DNA of 64,000 nucleotides from Clostridiales bacterium (GTDB lineage Bacteria > Bacillota > Clostridia > Lachnospirales > Lachnospiraceae): positions 1-64,000 of the forward strand of contig JAQXKO010000024.1 of the NCBI GenBank assembly GCA_029010495.1, in the 5' to 3' direction. A model generated the notes under the pieces. It was not told where the DNA came from. It worked only from the letters and a program-made list of their open reading frames with translations, and ran no database searches. Both the position numbers and the translations under genes were made by a program. Shown here piece after piece: positions 32,665 to 40,472 of this stretch (the first letter of the stretch is position 1; every line of letters begins with the position of its first letter).

Positions 32665-35103
32665 TCATTTAACGACAATATTATAAATACGTCCTTTTAC
32701 ATAGATTTCCTTAACAATTGTCTTGCCGCCTGTAAGTGTCTTAATAATGTCAAGCTCAAATACTTTGGCCTTAACACTGTCTGCATCCTCTTCCTTACCG
32801 ACTGTAAGTAAAGCCTTAACCTTACCGTTTATCTGAGCCGCAATTTCAATTGTATCTTCAACTGTCTTTGCTTCATCATATGTTGGCCATGATTCATACG
32901 CAATTGTGTTTTCATTGCCGAGTATATGCCATATTTCTTCACCGATATGAGGTGTTATACATGAAAGCATTTTTATAAGACCCTCAGCGTATTCCTTTGA
33001 ACATCTGCCAACCCTGTATACCGCATTTACAAAAATCATCATCTGTGAAATTGCGGTATTAAAAGCAAGCTTTTCATAATCACTGCTTACCTTCTTGACA
33101 GTCTGATGATAGACCTTTTCGAGTTCAGGCACTTCACCGTCTACGATATTCTCTGAATTTGTAAAGAAATTCCATACTCTGTTAAGGAACTTTCTGGCAC
33201 CCTCGACACCATCCTTGCTCCAAGGCTTAGAAACCTCAAGAGGACCCATGAACATTTCATAAAGACGTAATGTATCTGCGCCGTAATCACGTACGATATC
33301 ACTCGGATTTACAACAAACTCAGGATATCTCTTACCCATTTTTATACCGTTTGAACCAAGAATCATACCCTGATGAACAAGCTTTTTGAACGGTTCCTTT
33401 GTAGGAGCAAGACCCTTATCATAGAGATAACGGTTCCATATTCTTGAATACATAAGATGACCGACAGCATGCTCAGGTCCGCCTATATAGAGGTCAACAG
33501 GCATCCAGTGCTTCAAAAGCTCCTGATTAGCAAATTCATTTTCATTATCAGGATCAATATAACGCAGGAAATACCAGCTCGAACCGGCTGAACCTGGCAT
33601 TGTAGAGGTTTCTCTTACACCCTTTATGCCATTCTTATCATATTGTTTCCACTCTGTAGCATTTTCCAAAGGAGCCTTACCGTTTACACCCTTGTAGTTT
33701 TCAAGCTCAGGAAGCACAAGAGGCAGCTCCTCATCATCAAGTACATGTATTCCGCCATCTTCGGTATGAACTACAGGTACAGGCTCGCCCCAGTAACGCT
33801 GTCTTGCGAAAATCCACTCTCTGAAATGATAGTTTACGGTACGCTTTGCCACACCCATCTTTTCAAGCTTGCAGGTAATGGCTTCCTTGGCTTCTTCTAC
33901 AGTAAGTCCGGTAAATTCTTCCGAATTAATAAGTACATATCCCTTGCCAAGATAATCATGTTTTTCAAACGCTTTTTCAGATACGTCAACCTTTCCGAGC
34001 TTCTCAGTACCGTCAATAACCTGAATCATGTCAATATTGTGGGCAATTGCATACTCAAAATCTCTCTGGTCATGGCTTGGAACTGCCATTACAGCGCCTG
34101 TACCATAGCTTGCAAGTACAAAATCACCGATAAACATACGTACTTCCTTACCGTTTACGGGATTAATACATGTTACACCCTTAAGCTCACAGCCCGACTT
34201 TGTCTTGTTAAGCTCAGTTCGGTCCATATCGTTTTTCTTAAGAGTTTCATCAATATATGCCTGAACCTCTTCCCTGTTTTCAATTCTGGACATGAGACCC
34301 TTAACAATCTCTCCGTCCGGAGCAAGTACCATAAAAGTAATACCGTAGATAGTCTCAATACATGTAGTAAATATTGAAAACTCTCCGCCGCCTACAATAT
34401 CAAATTTAACTTCAACTCCCGTAGACTTTCCGATCCAGTTCTTCTGCATAAGCTTTGTGGATTCCGGCCAGTCAATTTCATCAAGTCCTTCAAGAAGCTT
34501 TTCCGCAAATGCAGGCTGATTGATAACCCACTGCTTCATGTTCTTGCGGATTACAGGATAACCGCCGCGCTCTGATTTGCCGTCAATAACCTCGTCATTG
34601 GAAAGAACCGTACCAAGCTCCTCACACCAGTTAACAGGCATATCAATATACTGTGCATATCCGTCAAGATAAAGCTGTTTGAAAATCCATTGTGTCCACT
34701 TATAATATTTTGGATCAGATGTTGCAATCATCTTGGACCAGTCATAATCAAATCCAAGCTCCTTTAACTGCTTTGAAAATGTCTTGATGTTTTCCTGAGT
34801 AAATCCATTAGGATGATTTCCTGTCGTAACGGCATACTGCTCTGCCGGAAGGCCAAACGAATCATATCCCATAGGATGAAGAACATTGTAGCCCTGCATT
34901 CTTTTCATTCTTGAAATAATGTCAGTCGCCGTATATCCCTCCGGATGACCTGCATGAAGACCCACTCCCGACGGATAAGGGAACATATCAAGAGCATAGA
35001 ATTTTGGCTTGGAGAAATCCCAAACATCTGTCTTGAATGTTTCATTTTTTTCCCAATAATCCTGCCATTTCTTTTCAATGTCTTTTGGATTGTAGTTTGC
35101 CAT
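32665..35103 (-). CDS. leuS: Leucyl-tRNA synthetase with divergent editing and KMSKS motifs
   Basis: Charges tRNA-Leu. The 812-residue class I enzyme has the HIGH-equivalent HAGH at residues 50-53 and a CP1 editing domain (about 220-415). The usual editing block TTRPDTL reads TTCIETI (residues 246-252), keeping the Thr residues but losing the Arg and Pro, while VPSHDQRDFEYA (341-352) is conserved. The KMSKS loop reads KMGKR (588-592), retaining both key Lys. TIGR-type C-terminal tRNA-binding domains are present to the end. The promoter lies at 35195-35224 and the leader has two small hairpins but no T-box. The start has AAAGAGG upstream. Confidence 0.96.
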   Translation of the reverse strand: MANYNPKDIEKKWQDYWEKNETFKTDVWDFSKPKFYALDMFPYPSGVGLHAGHPEGYTATDIISRMKRMQGYNVLHPMGYDSFGLPAEQYAVTTGNHPNGFTQENIKTFSKQLKELGFDYDWSKMIATSDPKYYKWTQWIFKQLYLDGYAQYIDMPVNWCEELGTVLSNDEVIDGKSERGGYPVIRKNMKQWVINQPAFAEKLLEGLDEIDWPESTKLMQKNWIGKSTGVEVKFDIVGGGEFSIFTTCIETIYGITFMVLAPDGEIVKGLMSRIENREEVQAYIDETLKKNDMDRTELNKTKSGCELKGVTCINPVNGKEVRMFIGDFVLASYGTGAVMAVPSHDQRDFEYAIAHNIDMIQVIDGTEKLGKVDVSEKAFEKHDYLGKGYVLINSEEFTGLTVEEAKEAITCKLEKMGVAKRTVNYHFREWIFARQRYWGEPVPVVHTEDGGIHVLDDEELPLVLPELENYKGVNGKAPLENATEWKQYDKNGIKGVRETSTMPGSAGSSWYFLRYIDPDNENEFANQELLKHWMPVDLYIGGPEHAVGHLMYSRIWNRYLYDKGLAPTKEPFKKLVHQGMILGSNGIKMGKRYPEFVVNPSDIVRDYGADTLRLYEMFMGPLEVSKPWSKDGVEGARKFLNRVWNFFTNSENIVDGEVPELEKVYHQTVKKVSSDYEKLAFNTAISQMMIFVNAVYRVGRCSKEYAEGLIKMLSCITPHIGEEIWHILGNENTIAYESWPTYDEAKTVEDTIEIAAQINGKVKALLTVGKEEDADSVKAKVFELDIIKTLTGGKTIVKEIYVKGRIYNIVVK

Positions 35104-35194
35104 AATAAAAAAACCTCTTTCTATAATACAATAAAATCGGATTATTCATCTGATTTTAAATATCTTGTTCATACGGTGATGGTCACCAAATTTT

Positions 35195-35224
35195 AGTATA
35201 TAGCCATTCACATTATTTAGTCAA
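35195..35224 (-). promoter_or_regulatory. Promoter for leuS
   Basis: On the minus strand TTGACT, 18-base spacer, TATACT. The resulting leader of about 80 bases holds the short hairpin GGTGA-TGG-TCACC (35175-35187) and an A+T-rich hairpin near 35134-35158. Confidence 0.55.
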
Positions 35225-35283
35225 TAAAAATATGTATAAATAAGTAATCCGGCGAATAAAATATTTTCAAAAAAGACTGTTTT

Positions 35284-35862
35284 ATGAATACTCTTCAATA
35301 TTTTATCGAGAACTACGGAATATATGCCATGCTGATAATGGTAATGCTGGAATATGCCTGCTTTCCTGTTTCAAGCGAGCTGATATTGCCGCTCTTCGGA
35401 ATCTACATAAGACTTAACCATATTCCCTTTGTACCCGCACTGATAATCAGCAGTATCTGCGGACTGGCAGGTACATATATCATTTTCCTGCTTAGTGAAA
35501 AACTAATCAACACGAAAATGCTGGCTCCGTTTTGTCAATCAGATACATATAAAAAGGCAAAAAAAACATGTGAAAAATACGGTGCACCGGCCGTTCTTAT
35601 CAGCAGAGTCATACCTCTTCTGCGTACTTATGTGGCATTTGCGGCAGGCATAAACGGTATCAGTCACTGCCGGTACCTATGCTGGTCATTTGCAGGAATA
35701 TTGCTGTGGAACACCGTGCTTATCGGTATAGGTTATATTAACGCCTGCGCGCTGTCAGAGGTATCCTCTTACTATACACTGTATAAATACATACTGTTAT
35801 TTGTGCTGGCCGTAATCATGCTCTCATATTCTCTGAAGCATATATTTAAAAAATGCTGTTGA
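35284..35862 (+). CDS. DedA-family membrane protein
   Basis: A 192-residue membrane protein of the DedA superfamily, now linked to lipid scrambling and undecaprenyl-phosphate recycling in several bacteria. Typical features are an N-terminal EYACFPVSSELILPLFG with membrane-embedded Glu and the SRVIPLLRTYVAFAAGING segment with key Arg residues. Five to six hydrophobic segments are visible. No Shine-Dalgarno sequence is seen before the start at 35284, so expression may be low or the true start may be a few codons downstream. Its 3' end overlaps convergent pyrF by 17 bases. Confidence 0.88.
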   Translation: MNTLQYFIENYGIYAMLIMVMLEYACFPVSSELILPLFGIYIRLNHIPFVPALIISSICGLAGTYIIFLLSEKLINTKMLAPFCQSDTYKKAKKTCEKYGAPAVLISRVIPLLRTYVAFAAGINGISHCRYLCWSFAGILLWNTVLIGIGYINACALSEVSSYYTLYKYILLFVLAVIMLSYSLKHIFKKCC

Positions 35863-36766
35863 TATCCTCAATCATATCAATTACAGCCTGTCGTGAAGCA
35901 TCTGCAAAATTTTCAGGTGCAAAACGCTCCCTGTATTTTTCACTCTTGTAAGCAGCAATAATGCCACGGCTTGAATTAACGACAGCTCCCAGACCATCCT
36001 CATTAAAGTATGGCTTAAGTCCCTCTGCAGTACCGCCCTGGGCACCATATCCCGGTACAAGGATGTAAGCCTTTGGCATAACCTTGCGAAGAACCTTACC
36101 CATTTCAGGATATGTGGCGCCTACCACTGCACCGACATAGCTGTAGGAATTGCCCATTAATTCACTGCCCCATCTGTCAACCTGCTCTCCAACATATTCA
36201 TATAACGGTCTGCCGTCTGCAATTCTGTCCTGGAACTCACCGGAGCTTGGATTACTTGTTTTTACAAGAACGAAGATACCTTTCTTTTCCTCTTTACAGA
36301 CATCAAGGAAAGGGTTAATTCCGTCAGAACCGAGATACGGATTTACTGTGGCAAAATCTTCATTGAAGCCGTAAAAGGAATTGTTTCCAACCTTAACCCT
36401 GCCAAGATGAGCCGTTGCATATGCAGCAGATGTGGAACCGATATCACCGCGCTTTACGTCACCAATTACCACAAGACCTTTTTCCCTGCAGTAATCTACT
36501 GTCTTTTTAAATGCAACCATACCCGGTATACCAAACTGTTCATACATTGCAACCTGCGGCTTAACTGCCGGGATTAAATCATATGTTGTATCGACAATGC
36601 TCTTATTAAACTGCCAGATTGCCTCAGCTGCTCCCTCAAGAGTTTCACCATACTGCTCAAAGGCCTTTTTCTGAACACACTCCGGAATCATAACCATTGT
36701 CGGATCAAGCCCTACGACAACAGGTGCATTTGTCTCTTTAATACGATTCACTAATTTGTTAATCAT
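35846..36766 (-). CDS. pyrF: Orotidine-5'-phosphate decarboxylase, type 2
   Basis: Last step of UMP synthesis. The 306-residue length and the order VGLDPT, VKPQVAMYEQFG, GDVKRGDIGSTSAAYA and PGYGAQGG fit the longer PyrF subfamily 2. The catalytic Lys/Asp lie in GDVKRGDIG. It stands apart from other pyr genes. Its 3' end overlaps the end of the DedA gene by 17 bases (tail to tail). Confidence 0.95.
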   Translation of the reverse strand: MINKLVNRIKETNAPVVVGLDPTMVMIPECVQKKAFEQYGETLEGAAEAIWQFNKSIVDTTYDLIPAVKPQVAMYEQFGIPGMVAFKKTVDYCREKGLVVIGDVKRGDIGSTSAAYATAHLGRVKVGNNSFYGFNEDFATVNPYLGSDGINPFLDVCKEEKKGIFVLVKTSNPSSGEFQDRIADGRPLYEYVGEQVDRWGSELMGNSYSYVGAVVGATYPEMGKVLRKVMPKAYILVPGYGAQGGTAEGLKPYFNEDGLGAVVNSSRGIIAAYKSEKYRERFAPENFADASRQAVIDMIEDINSIF

Positions 36767-36903
36767 TTATGCTTCCTCCTGAAATTATATCTAATCAAAT
36801 TTCACTGTGTATTATTTTACAATTAAAAACGACATATTTCAACACTTTATTAAATTATCCTTGACAAATCATCTTAAATTCAATATTATTTTTTTGACAT
36901 TAT

Positions 36904-36982
36904 TGCTAGGGGCGCATTTGCTGAGATGTATTATATACAGTCCCTCATTACTTGATCCGGGTAATACCGGCGTAAGGAAGCA
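36904..36982 (+). ncRNA. TPP riboswitch (THI element)
   Basis: Contains the conserved aptamer blocks in order: GGGGCGC, then CTGAGATG (the pyrimidine-sensing loop), ACTTGATCCGGGTAATACCGG (from about 36951) and GCGTAAGGAAGC. P1 closes by TGCT (36904-36907) pairing with AGCA (36979-36982). It lies 75 bases upstream of a ThiT-type thiamine transporter, the expected kind of target. Confidence 0.95.
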
Positions 36983-37024
36983 TTATTTATATGTATGGGG
37001 TAACCCTCTGTATTTATAATCTTC

Positions 37025-37057
37025 CCTCCTGGCAAAATAAATTTAGGAGGTTTTTTT
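37025..37057 (+). promoter_or_regulatory. Expression platform: hairpin that hides the thiT ribosome binding site
   Basis: CCTCCT (37025-37030) pairs with AGGAGG (37045-37050), which is the thiT Shine-Dalgarno sequence, and seven T follow before the ATG. The same hairpin can therefore act as an intrinsic terminator and as a sequestering stem when TPP is bound. Confidence 0.7.
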
Positions 37058-37831
37058 ATGTCAAAAATCACAAATTTCTTTTTGAAGAAGGACGAATACG
37101 GATATTTTTCATTTACCGGCAATGGTAAAATAGTGATGATTGTAATAGCAGTTCTTCTCATCGTACTAAGTGTTTACTTTGCTGTCAGACGTGCAAAGGC
37201 TGACAGGGAAGCAAAGAAAGAAGGAAAGGAAGTTAAACCTTCTTTTGTACAGAAAATCGGTACAAAGAAGCTCGTTACATGCGCCGTTCTTCTTGCTCTT
37301 GCCTATGTTGCAAGCTCAATCAAATTTTTGGAGATGCCTTACGGAGGAAGCATCACTCTGTTCAGTATGCTTTTTGTAACGTTAATCGGTTACTTTTTCG
37401 GAATCAAGACAGGTATTCTCTGCGGTCTGGCCTACGGTATTTTCCAGCTTATTCAGGACCCATGGCTTCTCAGCCCTCTGCAGGTAGGCTTTGATTACAT
37501 TTTTGCATTTGCAGCTCTCGGTCTTTCAGGAGTTTTCCGCAACTTAAAAACAACCGACAAATCAACAGGTGAAAAGAGACTTACAAAATACGGTCTTATC
37601 GTTTGTTACGTATTTGCAGCAGTAATGCGCGGTATTTCACATGTAATCGGGGGTTATATGTTCTGGATGGACAGTATGCCGGACAATTTCCCAAAGGCTA
37701 TTAAATTCCTCTACCCTATTGTATATAACTTCTCATTTATAGGAGCAGAGATTGTCCTTACAACAGTTATTCTTCTCGTGCCGGGTGTTGCTGCCGTGCT
37801 TATCAGACTTCGTCGTGAAGCTAATAATTAA
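37058..37831 (+). CDS. thiT: ThiT-type thiamine transporter S component (ECF family)
   Basis: Membrane S component that binds thiamine and works with the shared ECF module (EcfAA'T, not in this window). The core (about residues 75-257) shows AVLLALAYVASSIKF, the ThiT-type loop YGIFQLIQDPW then PLQVGFDYIFAFAALGLSG, and HVIGGYMFW, where Trp, Tyr and His contact thiamine in known ThiT. An extra N-terminal part (about 70 residues) adds a membrane helix (KIVMIVIAVLLIVLSVYF) and a basic linker, making it longer than the usual 180-200 residues. Controlled by the TPP riboswitch upstream and converging on the RecJ-TPK fusion gene. Confidence 0.93.
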   Translation: MSKITNFFLKKDEYGYFSFTGNGKIVMIVIAVLLIVLSVYFAVRRAKADREAKKEGKEVKPSFVQKIGTKKLVTCAVLLALAYVASSIKFLEMPYGGSITLFSMLFVTLIGYFFGIKTGILCGLAYGIFQLIQDPWLLSPLQVGFDYIFAFAALGLSGVFRNLKTTDKSTGEKRLTKYGLIVCYVFAAVMRGISHVIGGYMFWMDSMPDNFPKAIKFLYPIVYNFSFIGAEIVLTTVILLVPGVAAVLIRLRREANN

Positions 37832-37845
37832 TCATTATTGATTTT

Positions 37846-37885
37846 AAAAATACCGGTGCCTAAAACATAAGGCACCGGTATTTTT
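37846..37885. terminator. Bidirectional terminator between thiT and recJ-TPK
   Basis: 16-bp stem AAAAATACCGGTGCCT / AGGCACCGGTATTTTT with a short loop, T tracts on both strands. Confidence 0.9.
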
Positions 37886-37908
37886 GATTATTCTGCAAAC
37901 AGCGGTAT

Positions 37909-40347
37909 TCATTTCTTTGAATCATAAACGATTAATAATGTTCCGTTCTCTACGGATATAAAGGCATCTCTTCCCGTAAAAGAATTACTGACTCCCAGTG
38001 AAATATCAGGCATCAGATTAATATTTTCAACCTCATACTTTAGTCCTTTTATTGTAACTCCCTTTGCAATACCTCCGTATGCAAATACCGAAATATTACC
38101 TGTTTGGTCCGGCAGAAATCTGATTTCATTATTAAATATTGCTTTTATGGTGGATTTATCATCAATAATTGTAAGAGATATATTTTTTTTGGCTGCGAAA
38201 GACACAAGAGATATATTAGCCAGGCTGTGGTCAATCCTGCTTCCGCCAAGAGCTCCAAACATATAAATCTGATCATACCCCGAGCTGATGGCATGCTTAA
38301 GAGCCAGAGCCGTATCGGTATCATCTTTTTCAACAGGATATTCGGAAATCTTAATATCAATATTTTCCGGTTTTTCAAGCGAATCAAAATCACCGATTAT
38401 AATATCAGGCTTAATGCCAAATTTATGACAATATTCATAGCCTTTATCACACGCAATAATATAGCTGTCAATAATATAACTGTTTATCAGCTCCGATACT
38501 TCCCCCGCACCTACGATTATACATTTTGACTTTACAGGCTTTGTATATTCATGATTATGCTTTTCATCTGACCTGTTTTTATCAATCCTTTCTAATATCT
38601 CCTGCGGAAAATTAAACCCGGTAATATTAATATTGACGCCCTTTGCCCCGTTATAATTATCAGGTTCAGGATAATAGGTAAAATGAGCAATCAGCTCCCC
38701 TCTTCCCCTGAAAGCATTTTCTACCGCTTCTTCTCCAAAGCCCCAAACAAGTGAGTTAATAAATTCGTTAACATGATTAAACATGACAGCTGTTATATTT
38801 TTACCCTCACTGTCTATTAGACTAAGCCTCAGATAATTACCCTCTTTACCGATACGCTTGATATTTAAAATCTTTAAATTTCTGTCAGCAAATACAGGCT
38901 TTTCATTTCCTTTGCCAAGCGGTTCGAGTATTTTCAGCTCATTTATGAAATCATACTGAATAGCTGAAGGAGCAATTGCGTTGTCAATGTACAGCTTTCT
39001 CTCCGCTTTTTCCAAAGTTTTGCAGCGACTGTTAAGCTGATTTGATATTTCCTCCAGATTTTTTCGCAAAATACTTAGCCCTGCAGCCATCTTATGTCCG
39101 CCGAATTTTAGAAATAAATCCTTTATTTCGCTCAGTTTTTCAAACATATTATATTCTTCCACACTTCTGGCAGAACCCTTAAGTATGTCTTCATCATGAC
39201 CTGAATCGGTAAAACAAATGGTCGGCTTATGGTACTTTTCCTTAAGTCGCCCTGCTATGATGCCGGCAAGAGATTCATGACAATACGGAATATATACCAC
39301 CAGAACGTTATTATCCGAAAGCTTTCCCGCATCGATGATATCTATTGCCTTTTGAACATTTCTCTCTGTCTTTTCCTTACGGAGTGCATTGAGCTCATAA
39401 AGCTTTTCAGCATTTTTTTTTGCATTTTCTTCGTTTGCAGATAATAAAAGCTCTACAGACAGATTAGCACTTTCAAGGCGTCCTGTCGCATTAATACATG
39501 GTCCCAGAACAAATCCGAGATGGTATGCACTTATTTCCCTGCCGCAAAGATTATTTACCTCTATAAGCTTTTTAAGACCTATAACCGGCTCTGTGTTGAG
39601 CTTGCGAATTCCATTGTAAACAATACTTCTGTTGCAGCCGGTAAGGTCCATGACATCACATACGGTTGCAAGCGCCAGCACATCAGTATATCTGCTTATA
39701 AAGCTGCCGAATCCGTATGATTTGAACACCGCCTCACACAAAAAGGCCGCCACCAGTGCTCCGCATATTTCCTTTTCGGGGAAATCACAATCCTTTTGCT
39801 TTGGATTGATTATACAATCTGCTTCGGGAAGTGTTTCCGGTATTTCATGATGATCAGTTACGATAACCTCCAAACCATTATCAATCGCATATTTTATCTG
39901 CTCTGCTGCTGCAATTCCGTTGTCACATGTAATGATAAGGTCTATACCGTCTTTTATGGCATCCTCAATTATGGACATATTGATTCCGTAACCCTCTGTA
40001 ACCCTGTCCGGTATTTTATAACTGACAAATGCACCGATTTCCGTAAGACATTTAACAAGAAGGAACGTGGAACTGACGCCGTCCACATCATAGTCACCGA
40101 CAATTCTTATCTTCTTGCCGTTATCAACTGCCTTGCATATTACGGAAACTGCTTTTTTTAAATCCTTTAGCAAATTATAATCCGGCAAATCATCCATGCT
40201 ACGATTAAGATACTTTTCTATATCCTCATCCTTCGTAATTCCTTTGTTGGCCAGTATTCTGGCAAGCGGATAAGATATATTGTATTTCCCGCATATATGT
40301 CTGTAATCAGCAGGACTGTTTTTTAATATCCAGTTTTCTTTAATCAT
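37909..40347 (-). CDS. recJ: Fusion of RecJ exonuclease and thiamine pyrophosphokinase
   Basis: One 812-residue reading frame with two enzymes. Residues about 1-580 are RecJ, the 5'-3' single-strand exonuclease: DHH-family motif RIVGDYDVDG (81-90), TDHHE (164-168), the DHHA1 motif FGGHKMAAG (415-423) and an OB-fold region. After a short linker (about 585-606), residues 607-812 are a complete thiamine pyrophosphokinase: CDKGYEYC, GDFDSL (652-657), DDTDTALAL (675-683), GGSRIDHS (701-708) and the C-terminal GVSNSFTG. There is no Met or ribosome binding site at the junction, so this is not two genes read as one by chance of annotation. thiT, under TPP control, converges on it. Confidence 0.93.
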   Translation of the reverse strand: MIKENWILKNSPADYRHICGKYNISYPLARILANKGITKDEDIEKYLNRSMDDLPDYNLLKDLKKAVSVICKAVDNGKKIRIVGDYDVDGVSSTFLLVKCLTEIGAFVSYKIPDRVTEGYGINMSIIEDAIKDGIDLIITCDNGIAAAEQIKYAIDNGLEVIVTDHHEIPETLPEADCIINPKQKDCDFPEKEICGALVAAFLCEAVFKSYGFGSFISRYTDVLALATVCDVMDLTGCNRSIVYNGIRKLNTEPVIGLKKLIEVNNLCGREISAYHLGFVLGPCINATGRLESANLSVELLLSANEENAKKNAEKLYELNALRKEKTERNVQKAIDIIDAGKLSDNNVLVVYIPYCHESLAGIIAGRLKEKYHKPTICFTDSGHDEDILKGSARSVEEYNMFEKLSEIKDLFLKFGGHKMAAGLSILRKNLEEISNQLNSRCKTLEKAERKLYIDNAIAPSAIQYDFINELKILEPLGKGNEKPVFADRNLKILNIKRIGKEGNYLRLSLIDSEGKNITAVMFNHVNEFINSLVWGFGEEAVENAFRGRGELIAHFTYYPEPDNYNGAKGVNINITGFNFPQEILERIDKNRSDEKHNHEYTKPVKSKCIIVGAGEVSELINSYIIDSYIIACDKGYEYCHKFGIKPDIIIGDFDSLEKPENIDIKISEYPVEKDDTDTALALKHAISSGYDQIYMFGALGGSRIDHSLANISLVSFAAKKNISLTIIDDKSTIKAIFNNEIRFLPDQTGNISVFAYGGIAKGVTIKGLKYEVENINLMPDISLGVSNSFTGRDAFISVENGTLLIVYDSKK

Positions 40348-40426
40348 AATATACCCCTGAATTATTCAGAACAAAATTCTGTCTGATGACTTAATTATAA
40401 TTTATTGCGAATAATTGTCGATAAAA

Positions 40427-40461
40427 CTAAAATGGGTGGTCAGCATCTGCTGTCCACCCAT
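40427..40461 (-). terminator. Terminator after secDF
   Basis: ATGGGTGG / CCACCCAT with an inner CAGCA / TGCTG stem, followed on the minus strand by TTTTAGTTTT. Confidence 0.82.
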
Positions 40462-40472
40462 CATTAACAAAT

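Noticed and set aside
33643-34377. A 244-codon open frame on the plus strand inside leuS
   Set aside because: It is a mirror of the strongly coding leuS frame on the other strand, has no ribosome binding site or recognisable domain, and would have to overlap the gene completely.
22355-37885. The GGCACCGG stem shared by the aroC and thiT terminators as a repeat family
   Set aside because: Only two copies are seen, their flanks and loops differ, and short GC-rich terminator stems can converge by chance.
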